This document shows positions 15,349 to 23,803 of a stretch of 35,045 nucleotides of DNA, in pieces. Position numbers and translations under genes: made by a program. The number at the start of each line of letters is the position of its first letter. Positions within the stretch are counted from its first letter, which is position 1. The stretch is from Ruminococcus sp. Its GTDB lineage: Bacteria; Bacillota; Clostridia; Oscillospirales; Acutalibacteraceae. Where the stretch lies: the NCBI GenBank assembly GCA_017404665.1, contig JAFRBX010000029.1:1-35045 (forward strand), given 5' to 3'. The notes below the pieces were generated by a model. The model worked only from the letters and a program-made list of their open reading frames with translations, did not search any database and was not told the DNA's origin.

Positions 15349-15657
15349 ATGAGCGAGATTATCATTACAACCGAAAATTTTGACGCCGAGGTACTGCAGT
15401 CCGAAAAAACCGTTCTGATCGACTTTTGGGCGACATGGTGCGGTCCGTGCCGCATGCAGGGACCGATCCTCTCAGAGTTTGCCGACGCGCATCCCGAGAT
15501 CAAGGTCGGCAAGGTAAATGTAGATGAACAGCCGGAGCTGGCGATGCGCTACCAGGTCATGAGCATCCCCACGCTCGCGGTCTTTAAGGGCGGCAAACCG
15601 GTCAGCGTCGAGGTCGGCGTGCAGTCTGCGGATGCGCTGGAAAAAATGACGAGATAA
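15349..15657 (+). CDS. trxA: Thioredoxin
   Basis: The 102-residue protein is a classical thioredoxin: active site WCGPC with Cys31 and Cys34, the buried Asp at LIDFW, and the cis-Pro at Pro74 in SIPT. It reduces protein disulfides in the cytosol. ATG 15349 is preferred over ATG 15340 because GAAAGGA (15334-15340) would overlap the earlier codon and is 8 bases from the later one. No thioredoxin reductase is adjacent. Confidence 0.95.
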   Translation: MSEIIITTENFDAEVLQSEKTVLIDFWATWCGPCRMQGPILSEFADAHPEIKVGKVNVDEQPELAMRYQVMSIPTLAVFKGGKPVSVEVGVQSADALEKMTR

Positions 15658-15697
15658 TTGTTCGTTATTTTTATTCCCTCTGTCAGGAGTGAGAGCT

Positions 15698-15988
15698 GTG
15701 TTCGGCAAACGACAATTGGTCAGAAAATATATCCGCTTCTACGGCTGGGTTCAGGCGGTAGGCTTTCGCTGGCGCGCGACACAGGCGGCTGAGCATTGCG
15801 GCGCGACGGGATGGGTGCGCAACGAGTACGATGATTCCGTCAGCATGGAGATACAAGGCACCGAAGGTCAGATCGACGACGTGATCGCCGCCCTGCAGCG
15901 CGGCAGCTATATCCGCATCGACCGCATGGAGGTCAAAACCCTTCCGGTCGATCCCGATGAACGCGGCTTTCGCGTCAGGTATTATTAG
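15698..15988 (+). CDS. acyP: Acylphosphatase
   Basis: The 96-residue protein hydrolyses carboxyl-phosphate bonds. The catalytic pair is visible: Arg24 in GWVQAVGFRWR (the phosphate loop) and Asn42 in GWVRNEYDDSV. The first loop reads GWVQAVGFR rather than the common GRVQGVGFR. The start is GTG 15698; the GTG at 15689 overlaps the AGGAG ribosome site (15685-15689). It is 40 bases after trxA with no terminator between, so the two may be co-transcribed. Confidence 0.9.
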   Translation: MFGKRQLVRKYIRFYGWVQAVGFRWRATQAAEHCGATGWVRNEYDDSVSMEIQGTEGQIDDVIAALQRGSYIRIDRMEVKTLPVDPDERGFRVRYY

Positions 15989-16014
15989 TGGATAGTTGTT
16001 AGTTGTCAGCAGTC
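15987..16014 (+). repeat. Tandem heptamer array (four units)
   Basis: AGTGGAT, AGTTGTT, AGTTGTC, AGCAGTC in phase with a 7-base period, starting within the acylphosphatase stop codon. It is the same family as the array at 13669-13710. Confidence 0.6.
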
Positions 16015-16037
16015 GGCGGACAGATAGGAGAAAGAGT

Positions 16038-16709
16038 ATGACCGCGAAATTGTTTTTACAGGCGATCGGCAAGTTTCTGGCGGGGCTGGTGCTGGTCGGC
16101 TTACTGTTGTTCCTGCCCGCCGGTACCTTTGCCTTTCCGCACGCATGGCTGTTTATCGGTATCCTGTTTGTGCCGATGTTCATCGCAGGGCTTGTGATGA
16201 TGGCGCGCAATCCCGAGCTGCTGAAAAAGCGCCTGAACGCCAAGGAGGACGAGCAGGAGCAGAAGGCGGTTGTCGCCCTGAGCGGCGTGATGTTTCTCTC
16301 AGCGTTTATCGTTGCGGGTCTGAACTTCCGCTTCTCGTGGATCGTCCTGCCGATGTGGGCGGCATATATCGGCGCCGGCGTGTTTTTGGCGGGCTACGTG
16401 ATGTACGCCGAGGTCCTGCGGGAGAATACATATCTGTCCCGAACGATAGAGGTACAGGAAAACCAGAAGGTCATCGACACGGGCTTGTACGGCGTGGTGC
16501 GTCACCCGATGTATTCCGCGACGCTGATCATGTTTTTGTCGATGGGCGTCGTGCTCGGCTCGCCGATCTCGTTCGCGATTACTCTGCTGTATATTCCCAT
16601 TATTGCAAAGCGGATGAAGAACGAGGAAAAGGTGCTCGAAGATGGACTTGACGGATACAGGGAATACCGCAAAAAGGTGAAATACAGGGTGATACCGTTC
16701 ATCTGGTAA
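16038..16709 (+). CDS. Isoprenylcysteine carboxyl methyltransferase (ICMT)-like membrane methyltransferase
   Basis: The 223-residue protein has about five hydrophobic helices and the C-terminal signature of ICMT/PEMT-type methyltransferases: GLYGVVRHPMYSATLIMFLSMG followed by RMKNEEKVLEDGLDGYREYRKKVKYRVIPFIW. The RHPMY and E..L segments form the SAM site in this fold. Bacterial substrates are mostly unknown (lipids, thiols or small molecules). ATG 16038 has AGGAG at 16026-16030. It lies downstream of trxA and acyP on the same strand, and a bidirectional terminator follows. Confidence 0.85.
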   Translation: MTAKLFLQAIGKFLAGLVLVGLLLFLPAGTFAFPHAWLFIGILFVPMFIAGLVMMARNPELLKKRLNAKEDEQEQKAVVALSGVMFLSAFIVAGLNFRFSWIVLPMWAAYIGAGVFLAGYVMYAEVLRENTYLSRTIEVQENQKVIDTGLYGVVRHPMYSATLIMFLSMGVVLGSPISFAITLLYIPIIAKRMKNEEKVLEDGLDGYREYRKKVKYRVIPFIW

Positions 16710-16734
16710 AAATTTAATAATACGTGCAAAAAGC

Positions 16735-16768
16735 AACGGAAGGCTCCCGCGGGAGCCTTCCGTTTTAT
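16735..16768. terminator. Bidirectional terminator between convergent genes
   Basis: AACGGAAGGCTCCCG (16735-16749) and its exact complement (16750-16764) form a long perfect stem with a T-run on the plus side and A-rich sequence on the other, suiting both converging transcripts. Confidence 0.85.
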
Positions 16769-16782
16769 GTTGCTTTATAGCA

Positions 16783-17157
16783 TTATTTCGACGCGAAAAG
16801 CGTCATGACGGCGCTGACGGCGACGCCTGCGAGAAACGAAGCGCCGTTGAGCAGTATCGAAAGCCTGAGCTTCCCGATGCGGTCAAATGACAGCAGCCGC
16901 CTGTAGATCAGAAACTCGATGAACACAGCCGCTGTCTCCAGCGCCGCGACGATCAGCACGGTATACACACTGCGCGTGCCGAAAAGATAAAAAGCCCAGT
17001 AAGAGCCGTAATTGACCGCGGGGTTGGTCAGAAGGTTCGCCAGCGCGATGATGAAAAGGTCTTTTCCGCTCCTGACCTTCAGCAGCAGCGCCAGTGTCAG
17101 TTCGACCGCGAGCGTCAGGATCAGGCTCAGACATAAAGAGAGCAAAATCTCTTTCAT
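16783..17157 (-). CDS. Small membrane protein, unknown function
   Basis: The 124-residue product has about four hydrophobic helices (residues 1-26, 33-60, 62-88 and 98-121). It contains IIALANLLTNPAVNYGSYW, a motif-like stretch seen in small clostridial membrane proteins of no known role. It begins directly after the stop of the upstream 142-residue gene (the stop and the ATG are adjacent), so it is the last gene of a four-gene minus-strand operon. Confidence 0.65.
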   Translation of the reverse strand: MKEILLSLCLSLILTLAVELTLALLLKVRSGKDLFIIALANLLTNPAVNYGSYWAFYLFGTRSVYTVLIVAALETAAVFIEFLIYRRLLSFDRIGKLRLSILLNGASFLAGVAVSAVMTLFASK

Positions 17158-17586
17158 TTATCTGCGGTAGGGATCGTTGGCGTTTTGTCTGCCGCTCGCG
17201 TCTTGATAGGGATTGTCAGCGGCGTTTCTACGCTTTTTCTGATCGGCGAAGAACAAGATAATCACCGTGATCAGCGCGACGAGCAGCACCGGCACGACGA
17301 CATACAGCACCTGTAGCATGGAGTCCTTTTGTGCGGGCGCGGCGACCGGTTCGGCAGTGACGGCGACAGTCTCGGCGTAGGTTTCCTCCTGCTCCGTTTT
17401 TTCCTCTGCCGCTTCAGTGGGAGGCGCTTCGGTTTCCTGCACAGGCGATTGTACAGCGATCGGTACCGGATCGGGATCGGGATCCGGTTCGGGTTCGGGC
17501 GTTTCTACGACCTCCTGCGCACTGCTTGACACGGGAGGCAGGACCGCGTCGGCGGGAAGGTGGATGAAATCATCATATAAGGTCAT
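17158..17586 (-). CDS. Acidic Pro-rich single-pass membrane protein with PADAVxPP motif
   Basis: The 142-residue protein has no signal peptide. It begins with a short sequence containing HLPADAVLPP (residues 9-18), then a Pro/Glu/Asp-rich region (19-85), one transmembrane helix (about 91-114) and a basic tail (KKRRN). The upstream 69-residue protein shares the N-terminal CPADAVMPP motif and one helix. With basic residues after the helix, the acidic region would face outside. GAAAGGAAAAAG precedes the start. Function unknown. Confidence 0.6.
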   Translation of the reverse strand: MTLYDDFIHLPADAVLPPVSSSAQEVVETPEPEPDPDPDPVPIAVQSPVQETEAPPTEAAEEKTEQEETYAETVAVTAEPVAAPAQKDSMLQVLYVVVPVLLVALITVIILFFADQKKRRNAADNPYQDASGRQNANDPYRR

Positions 17587-17621
17587 GGCTTTTTCCTTTC
17601 TGACAGTTTATTGTTTCGATA

Positions 17622-17831
17622 TCAGCGGTTTTGTTGATCGGCGGTTGATTCTCTGGGTTTGGCGGCGGCTCCGACGACGCTATTCTTTTTACGATGATGC
17701 CGCACGATGAAAACAGCGGCGACGATCAAACCTGCCAGCAGGGGTAAGGCAATCAGGATGATCGGCGCGTAAACGATCGTCGGGGGCATGACCGCGTCCG
17801 CGGGACAATGGGGGATGGGATGGATGTTCAT
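17622..17831 (-). CDS. Small single-pass membrane protein with PADAVxPP motif
   Basis: The 69-residue protein starts MNIHPIPHCPADAVMPP, followed by a strongly hydrophobic helix (about 19-43) and a basic tail (RHHRKKN). ATG 17831 overlaps the TGA of the upstream transporter gene (ATGA), with AAAGGAG upstream. A longer open frame to 17927 runs inside the transporter gene and is not used. The shared motif with the 142-residue protein indicates duplication or a common recognition signal. Confidence 0.65.
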   Translation of the reverse strand: MNIHPIPHCPADAVMPPTIVYAPIILIALPLLAGLIVAAVFIVRHHRKKNSVVGAAAKPRESTADQQNR

Positions 17832-18913
17832 GGTTGATCTCCTTTCTGTGCTTGAGGTTCGATATGATTTCGGTTCACTGCGGCGGAAGGCTTTTTCGCG
17901 CAGATCAGCCACAGGATAATAACGCACGGCACGGTCAGCGCCGTGATGATGATGCTGTTCGTCAGCACCGACTGGATGCGGAAGAAGAAAAACGGCAGCG
18001 TCCCGAGAAACAGCCCGACCGTCGTAAAGCCGAACGCAACGCCCGGATGACGCGGCAGACGCGACACGATCAGCGCCAGCGTGACCGCCATCGTCATGCT
18101 GAAGGAAGCGATGCCGATCAGGGATACCTCCATCACGTCACTGCCGAATATCATGAAGGGCAGCGCGCCGACCGTGCTGATCAGAGCGGTCAGGCGGATG
18201 CCGATTTTATCGGTCAGGATGCCGCCCAGCCCCTTGCCGACGCCCATACTGCAGTACAGCGCGACGGTTTGCAGCTCGGTCTTGTTCCACGAGGTCGGGA
18301 TGCCGTAGCCCATGTAGGCACGCACCGCCACCACGAAGGTCGCCAGCGCGATTACCGTGACCGCGTTCAGCTTTTCGTTAGAGAAATGATAGCTGTCGAG
18401 GTTTTCTTCCTCATTGTCCGTCTTGAGCCGTTCGGCAAGCAGAATGGGGACGAAGGTCAGCAGATTCAGCCCCAGTATCCACGGGACGGCGACGCCGTGG
18501 GAGGACAGCAGCTTGCCCGTGACGACGCCGAACGAGCCGCCGGATACGAATACGGCGCTCGGTGCGATCTTTCCCGCCGAGGAGCGCAGCGTCAGCTCAG
18601 CGCCGTGGATATGCACCAGACAGTTGCCCAGCGATACCGCGATCACTGTGATGAACGCGTTGACGTTGAAATTCAGCAGGACTAAGGACAGCGTGGTGAG
18701 CACCGTCCCCCAGAAAGCGAAGTTGACGCGGAGCCCCTTATCCCGCAGCCATCCGAAGAAGCCCTGCGGCACGAACGCCGCGAAATCGTACAGGAGAGAT
18801 AAGCCCCATACATAAGGGCTTTTGATATAGCAGGTGAGGACATAAAAGGAAGTGATCTCTACCAGAAAGTGGATGATAAAGTATAGTAAGCCGGTCAAAT
18901 TGCTCTTTTTCAA
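17828..18913 (-). CDS. MFS-like transporter
   Basis: The 361-residue protein has ten to twelve hydrophobic helices in two halves, separated by a charged cytosolic loop (RLKTDNEEENLDSYHFSNEK, about 165-184). Short glycine-rich and charged loops between helices (FGWLRDKGLRV, LGGILTDKIGIRL) are typical of the major facilitator superfamily. The substrate cannot be read from the sequence. The start is TTG 18913, with AAGGGGTG eight bases upstream; no ATG fits. It heads an operon with three small membrane proteins, coupled by an ATGA overlap. Confidence 0.75.
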   Translation of the reverse strand: MKKSNLTGLLYFIIHFLVEITSFYVLTCYIKSPYVWGLSLLYDFAAFVPQGFFGWLRDKGLRVNFAFWGTVLTTLSLVLLNFNVNAFITVIAVSLGNCLVHIHGAELTLRSSAGKIAPSAVFVSGGSFGVVTGKLLSSHGVAVPWILGLNLLTFVPILLAERLKTDNEEENLDSYHFSNEKLNAVTVIALATFVVAVRAYMGYGIPTSWNKTELQTVALYCSMGVGKGLGGILTDKIGIRLTALISTVGALPFMIFGSDVMEVSLIGIASFSMTMAVTLALIVSRLPRHPGVAFGFTTVGLFLGTLPFFFFRIQSVLTNSIIITALTVPCVIILWLICAKKPSAAVNRNHIEPQAQKGDQP

Positions 18914-18967
18914 TTCTTTTCACCCCTTTGTTCTTTGCATAACCGCAGATTCAATGATACCGAACCT

Positions 18968-18996
18968 ATTATACCGGAGACAAATACGGATTTCAA
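18968..18996 (-). promoter_or_regulatory. Promoter of the transporter operon
   Basis: On the minus strand TTGAAA (18996-18991) and TATAAT (18973-18968) with a 17-base spacer, 55 bases upstream of the TTG start. Confidence 0.7.
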
Positions 18997-19059
18997 GTGA
19001 TATTTGCGCGATCCGTGTGAGTATTCAATTTGTAGATTCTATTGTAACCCAAAAGAGGA

Positions 19060-19110
19060 ACAGTGCGTCTACTCGGCTCCCTCTGACGAGGGAGCTGTCA
19101 TCGGCAACGC
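19060..19110. repeat. GGCTCCCTC/GAGGGAGCT palindromic repeat
   Basis: GGCTCCCTC (19075-19083), TGAC loop, GAGGGAGCT (19088-19096), then GTCATCGGCAACGC. This is the hairpin element found in many intergenic regions of Ruminococcus- and Faecalibacterium-type genomes. The 18914-19421 gap otherwise holds the two divergent promoters and a hairpin CGATATCC/GGATATCG at 19297-19317; I see no gene in it. Confidence 0.55.
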
Positions 19111-19195
19111 TCTGCTTCCTTTAATGTATCACTTTGTAACCGAATTGGCGATTCTATGACTGAATTAGATTCACGTGCGCGTGATTCGCACACTG

Positions 19196-19224
19196 TTGTA
19201 TCTTTTATCTGTTTATGCTATGAT
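19196..19224 (+). promoter_or_regulatory. Promoter of the ECF sigma operon
   Basis: TTGTAT (19196-19201) and TATGAT (19219-19224), 17-base spacer. It leaves a leader of about 190 bases with a perfect 8-bp hairpin at 19297-19317. Confidence 0.45.
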
Positions 19225-19421
19225 GGTTGCGAAAAAAATCTTGAAACGTGCAACCAAACGCACCATTCGATTCGTTATAGGAACAGGAGGGTGCTTCGAT
19301 ATCCTTGTCGGATATCGGGCGCCTATGTGCGGGATCACAGCGCTGAAAACTGATATTTCATAAACAGATGCTACAGTTTTTGGAATACCGGTAAAAGACC
19401 CCGCGCGAAAGGAGTATGGAA

Positions 19422-19898
19422 GTGGGTCGCAAAATCGGTACCGAACAGGCTGAATCCGTCTTCCGGCAATACGCGGACTTGATCTACCGCGTCGCTCTGC
19501 ATAATCTCGATTATCCCGCCGACGCGGAGGACATCCTGCAGGAGGTCTGCCTGATTATCCTCACCAAGCCGATCCCCGCGGATGAAGAACACCTCAAGCG
19601 GTGGCTGATCCGCGTCACGATCAACAAATGCAGGGATCTGAGCCGCTCTTACCGGCGGCGTAAATGGGAAAGCATCGAGGATCATGAAAACCTCGAAGCA
19701 GAAAAGCCGCCCGAGATACTCGCGGAGCTGCAGGAATTGCCGGAAAACTACCAAAACATCGTATACCTGTACTACTATGAGGAGTATACGGTCAGCGAGA
19801 TCGCGCAGATCCTGCGCATGAACGTCAATACCGTGAAGTCGGGGCTGAAACGGGCACGGGAAAAGCTCAAACAGCTGCTGACCGAAGCGGAGGATTGA
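19422..19898 (+). CDS. ECF-type RNA polymerase sigma factor
   Basis: The 158-residue protein has only sigma regions 2 and 4. Region 2 includes YADLIYRVALHNLDYPADAEDILQEV in outline (DAEDILQEV is the core-binding helix), and region 4 ends with YTVSEIAQILRMNVNTVKSGLKRAREKL, the -35-binding helix-turn-helix. GTG 19422 is preferred over ATG 19416, because the GGAG (19411-19414) is one base from the ATG but seven from the GTG. It is followed by a membrane protein of anti-sigma shape and a secreted dockerin protein. Confidence 0.85.
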   Translation: MGRKIGTEQAESVFRQYADLIYRVALHNLDYPADAEDILQEVCLIILTKPIPADEEHLKRWLIRVTINKCRDLSRSYRRRKWESIEDHENLEAEKPPEILAELQELPENYQNIVYLYYYEEYTVSEIAQILRMNVNTVKSGLKRAREKLKQLLTEAED

Positions 19899-19987
19899 CG
19901 CGGAACATCCGAGAAAGCATACAATCCTTGTCGGCTGTATCCGGTGTTCATCAAGACAGAAAACCGATCACGAAAGGAGCCACATCC

Positions 19988-20788
19988 ATGAAAACCAACA
20001 GCTATACCATGGCGATCGACCGGATCCATGTATCCGAAAGCATGATCGAAGCGGCGCTGGCGGCTGCGAAGCTGCGCGCCGCCAAGACAGCCGCGGCACA
20101 GACCAAGGTCCGCTATGCCGCCGTTGCCGCGAGCGTGGTGCTGGCAGGCGCGGCAAGCGCCGCATACTTTTCCAATATCGCGGGCTTCAAACCTCCGGTG
20201 AGTCCCGCTCCCGCCGCGCCGACCGCCATCGCAACAGACGTTGAAGCGACCGAAGCCGCGACAACGCAGGGCAGCGTTCCCGCGACACAGGCGCATACAG
20301 AATCCACCGAGAAACAGCGGGGAACAGAGCATTCACAGGAGACTATCTATTATTCCGCGACACGACCCACACAGGAGGAAACAGCCGCGGGCAGCAGTCA
20401 GACAGCGACCGACGCTCCCAAAGCAACCGAAGCGCCGCGCCCCGCGCCGACTCACAGCGCGCCGACTGTCAGCGCGGCGACCGAACCGGCGACAGAACCG
20501 CAGGACGTGCCGCTCCCCGAGATCGACCGCTCGCTTTTGTGCGCGGACGGCAAGCTGTATATCACCGTTGCCGAAACGGGCTTGGAGTATATCGACGATC
20601 CCGCGGCGTTCTCGGACGATCATGTCTATTACATCGAAACAAAATTCGGCAGGTTTTATCAGATAAAGCCGTTTGAGATCAAGCATATCGACCTGTCGCT
20701 GAACAACGATAAGCCTAAATCGGATGAAATGGTTTATCTGTATAACGACGACGGCGAGATCGTCGGTCAGGCGCCCGTGTGGTGGTAA
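19988..20788 (+). CDS. Putative anti-sigma-like single-pass membrane protein
   Basis: The 266-residue protein has a cytosolic N-terminus (1-42, helical and Ala/Lys-rich), one transmembrane helix (about 43-61), a long Thr/Pro/Ala-rich linker (70-180) and a small folded extracellular domain (about 185-266) ending in APVWW. This is the usual layout of clostridial anti-sigma partners of ECF factors, although no zinc-binding motif is visible. ATG 19988 has AAAGGAG at 19974-19980. Its place after the sigma gene supports the role; direct evidence is lacking. Confidence 0.6.
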   Translation: MKTNSYTMAIDRIHVSESMIEAALAAAKLRAAKTAAAQTKVRYAAVAASVVLAGAASAAYFSNIAGFKPPVSPAPAAPTAIATDVEATEAATTQGSVPATQAHTESTEKQRGTEHSQETIYYSATRPTQEETAAGSSQTATDAPKATEAPRPAPTHSAPTVSAATEPATEPQDVPLPEIDRSLLCADGKLYITVAETGLEYIDDPAAFSDDHVYYIETKFGRFYQIKPFEIKHIDLSLNNDKPKSDEMVYLYNDDGEIVGQAPVWW

Positions 20789-20860
20789 AATGATGAAAAA
20801 ACCGGTAGCGTTTTGCCGCCGGAGATGCTATCTTAAATATAAACAAGAAATGAGGAAAAC

Positions 20861-23623
20861 ATGATGAAGAAATTGTTATCGATCCTGTCGGCGATCATGG
20901 CGCTGTGCATCCTGCTGTCCTGTACGGCGGTGACCGGTGTGACAGCCGCTGCGCCGGATCAGGAGCCTGTTCCCGGCTACAACTACTACTGCCAAGGCGT
21001 TGCCTCTTTAGCGACAACGCGAATGCCGAAAATTGTCAAAGCTCAGTTCGACTATGACCGCGACTTTATCGATATCGTGCCCGATTATCCGGGCTATGAG
21101 GACAAGGGCTTTATTTTCCCGCTCGCGACGGCGGCATACGGCAATATGTATGATGTGAGCTATACGGTGGACGATACCGTCATCACCTATACCTATACGC
21201 TGAAAAGCGGCTATACCTTCGACGATTACCTGAGTATGCTGGATGAGATACGGGCTGCGCAGGAAATGCCTCCCGAGTCCCGTGAGGAAGGCGCATTTCA
21301 TTCCGTTATCATGTTCGAAATCGCGATGAAAAAGAAAGTCGAAGTCATGGCGCAAATCTATGAAAGCAAGCTGTTGGACATAGTTCTCGACGACGGTACG
21401 GTGCTGTATCGAGACGGCGAGAAGCTGGGCGACGGCGGTTCTCAGTGTATTTTGTTTCCTTTGCGGGATCCCGACGTCCCTGTCGAAACGACGCCGGCAA
21501 AGGAGTACAAGTACAGATCGAAGCTTCTCAGTCAGTATCAGTTCTACGGTTCTCAGCTGATGGGTTACGATGAGCTCTACGAGCATAAGGATGCAAACGG
21601 CGAGGTAGATTGGGCGCTGGTGAAAGGCGCAAAGGAAGGGGTCGTTTCCGATTACTGGATCCATCCCGCGTATTATGAATTCGGCAACCGTGTGATGATC
21701 AACGAATATCCCAATGAGCCGTTCGCGTTTGGCATGGGCGTATACATTGCCAAGTACGACCGCTTTTTCGACGTCAACGCGCCGGAGCTGAGAGAGCTTG
21801 ACGGGCTGGATCGCGTGTGGACGCAGATGGGCGCGGGCAGGCTGATGGGCGACATGGACGGCAACGATTGTCTCGAGATCATCGACGCTGTGATGATTCA
21901 GCGCTGCGCTGCAAGGATATTAAACTATCCGGATGATGATGTGAATTCGCCCGGCAGCAGAGTCGTAAGCCCGATCGGTTATTTCTCCGACTTTGATCAG
22001 GACGGCAAGAGAAGCATCATGGATGCGTCCTGCATCCAGCGGTATCTGGCAAACCTGCAGTACCGGCCCGAAGGCTGGACGCCGTATCCGCACGATCCGC
22101 AAGCCTCAGATCCGACAGAAGACTTGCCGTTTGAGCCCGATCCGACGGAATGTGAGCCGACACAGCCTTCCCCGACACAGCCTTCCCCGACACAGCCTTC
22201 CCCGACCGAACCGGCGCCGACCGAATCGGACGATCCCATCCCGCGGATCACCGGCTTCCGCAGCATCGGCAAGGGCGTAGAGATACAGCTGAGCCGCGTA
22301 AAGGGCGCAGAGAAATACCGTGTGTACTATTGGAGCAAGGCAAAGAACGATTGGAAGAGCATGGGTGAGACTGCGACGAATGTCTTTGTCGACGACGACG
22401 TCGCGATCGGCTCGACCTACCTTTACACCGTTCGTTGTGTAAACGGCGCCGGAAAATATACCTCCGACTTCGATCACGACGGCTGGACATACACCTACGA
22501 CCCGCAATTGGATACGCCGCAGATCACGCGGATCGAAGCGACCGACAGCGGCGCAAAGATCACATGGGCTGAGGTCGACGGCGCGGATCTCTACCGCGTT
22601 TATCGACATGACGGCGACGAAGGCTGGACAAAGCTTACCGATACGCGCGATACGAGCTATACGGACGCAGGTGTCCGCCGGGGCGAATCGACAGGCTACA
22701 CCGTGCGCTGTCTCAGCTGCCGCGGCAAAGGGTTCGCGAGCAGCTATACCGGCGTGAGCTTCTTCTTCTTTGACAATCCTGTGATCGAAAATATGGAAAC
22801 ACATCTCGACGGCGTGAGCTTCACGGTAAAAACCGGAATCAAGTATCTGAACTATCCGATCGCCGTATACCGCAAAGAGGCAAGCGGCTGGAAGCGCATC
22901 GGAGTAACGACGCCGAACACACGCTTCACCGATACAGACGCAGAGCCCGAAAAAACCTATACCTATACGGCGCGCTGCCTGAATAAAGACGGCACCTGTT
23001 TTGCCAGCATGTACAACACGACCGGCTGGACGCGTAAATTCTCTTTGTATAACGTCGTCCCCGAACTGGAGTTCTTCATTTTCAGCGGTGATGATACCGT
23101 TTTGCTCCAGATCAAAGACGGCAATAAATTTGACGTCCCGCATTTTGTTCTCGAACTGTATAAATATCATGATGAATATGTAGGGTCGATCGTCTGGAGC
23201 GGAAATGATCCGGTCTATGTCCAAAGCGAGCTGTTCAAAGCAAACAGTTCATTCCAGGCGTATCTCTACCTGCTGGATGAGGATGAAAACGTGATCGCCT
23301 CCTGCGATGAAGAGATCCAGCTTATCCTGCTGCTTGCTCCCAAAGAGCTGAAAGCAAAAAGTCTCGGCGACCGCCGGTATCAATTCCATTGGACATCCGG
23401 CTATTCGATCGTTCCGTACGGCTATTACTTCAATCTTGTCGCCGAGGACGGAACGGTCATCGACTCCGGCTTGATTGAAGACGGTCACTCATGGTATACC
23501 GTTGACCTGAGCGAGTATCCCGAGGATATGCAGTGGACCTGTCTTGTATGGGCAACCAATTATTGGGAAACCAGTATGTCGGCGCCTTTGTCCATGGAAT
23601 TCAAAGAATCAGACTATCAATAA
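20861..23623 (+). CDS. Secreted protein with internal dockerin and fibronectin III-like modules
   Basis: The 920-residue protein has a signal sequence (1-30), an N-terminal unknown domain (about 35-320) and an internal type I dockerin (about 329-395). The dockerin has two calcium-binding repeats, GDMDGNDCLEIIDAVMIQR and FDQDGKRSIMDASCIQRY. A Pro/Thr linker with three exact TQPSP units follows, then about three FN3-like modules (roughly 460-720, each ending in YTYDP- or YTVRC-like strands) and a C-terminal unknown domain. Dockerins usually attach proteins to a cohesin scaffold, but their normal place is the C-terminus. No catalytic motif was recognised. It lies 72 bases after the anti-sigma-like gene. 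Confidence 0.78.
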   Translation: MMKKLLSILSAIMALCILLSCTAVTGVTAAAPDQEPVPGYNYYCQGVASLATTRMPKIVKAQFDYDRDFIDIVPDYPGYEDKGFIFPLATAAYGNMYDVSYTVDDTVITYTYTLKSGYTFDDYLSMLDEIRAAQEMPPESREEGAFHSVIMFEIAMKKKVEVMAQIYESKLLDIVLDDGTVLYRDGEKLGDGGSQCILFPLRDPDVPVETTPAKEYKYRSKLLSQYQFYGSQLMGYDELYEHKDANGEVDWALVKGAKEGVVSDYWIHPAYYEFGNRVMINEYPNEPFAFGMGVYIAKYDRFFDVNAPELRELDGLDRVWTQMGAGRLMGDMDGNDCLEIIDAVMIQRCAARILNYPDDDVNSPGSRVVSPIGYFSDFDQDGKRSIMDASCIQRYLANLQYRPEGWTPYPHDPQASDPTEDLPFEPDPTECEPTQPSPTQPSPTQPSPTEPAPTESDDPIPRITGFRSIGKGVEIQLSRVKGAEKYRVYYWSKAKNDWKSMGETATNVFVDDDVAIGSTYLYTVRCVNGAGKYTSDFDHDGWTYTYDPQLDTPQITRIEATDSGAKITWAEVDGADLYRVYRHDGDEGWTKLTDTRDTSYTDAGVRRGESTGYTVRCLSCRGKGFASSYTGVSFFFFDNPVIENMETHLDGVSFTVKTGIKYLNYPIAVYRKEASGWKRIGVTTPNTRFTDTDAEPEKTYTYTARCLNKDGTCFASMYNTTGWTRKFSLYNVVPELEFFIFSGDDTVLLQIKDGNKFDVPHFVLELYKYHDEYVGSIVWSGNDPVYVQSELFKANSSFQAYLYLLDEDENVIASCDEEIQLILLLAPKELKAKSLGDRRYQFHWTSGYSIVPYGYYFNLVAEDGTVIDSGLIEDGHSWYTVDLSEYPEDMQWTCLVWATNYWETSMSAPLSMEFKESDYQ
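22157..22201 (+). repeat. Three exact 15-base tandem repeats coding TQPSP
   Basis: The unit CCGACACAGCCTTCC is repeated three times without change inside the linker after the dockerin. Exact identity suggests recent slippage and likely length variation between strains. Confidence 0.85.
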
Positions 23624-23659
23624 TTTATTATCCATAATCCAAAATCCATGCTTACGGCG

Positions 23660-23701
23660 TCCGCCCCGGTATCCTGTTGGGTATCGGGGCGGATGCTTTT
23701 T
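23660..23701 (+). terminator. Strong terminator after the dockerin protein gene
   Basis: A 15-bp stem (23660-23674 with 23679-23693, two G-U pairs) around a TGTT loop, followed by TGCTTTTTG. Confidence 0.85.
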
Positions 23702-23735
23702 GCTGTCTTTGACGGTCATTTCTGCCGTTTTGCGG

Positions 23736-23764
23736 TAGACAGAAGCGCTTTGATGGTGTATAAT
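23736..23764 (+). promoter_or_regulatory. Promoter of the DUF2156-GNAT operon
   Basis: TAGACA (23736-23741) and TATAAT (23759-23764) with a 17-base spacer, 40 bases upstream of the ATG. Confidence 0.6.
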
Positions 23765-23803
23765 CAAGCTTGTTATGACCCTAAAGAAAGACAGGTTTCA
23801 TGT

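Noticed and set aside
19175-19363. 62-codon frame between the transporter and sigma genes
   Set aside because: It lacks a ribosome site, crosses the proposed sigma promoter and a hairpin, and shows no family resemblance.
22157-22201. The 15-base tandem repeat as a CRISPR-like array
   Set aside because: There are no spacers, and the repeat codes the TQPSP linker in frame.
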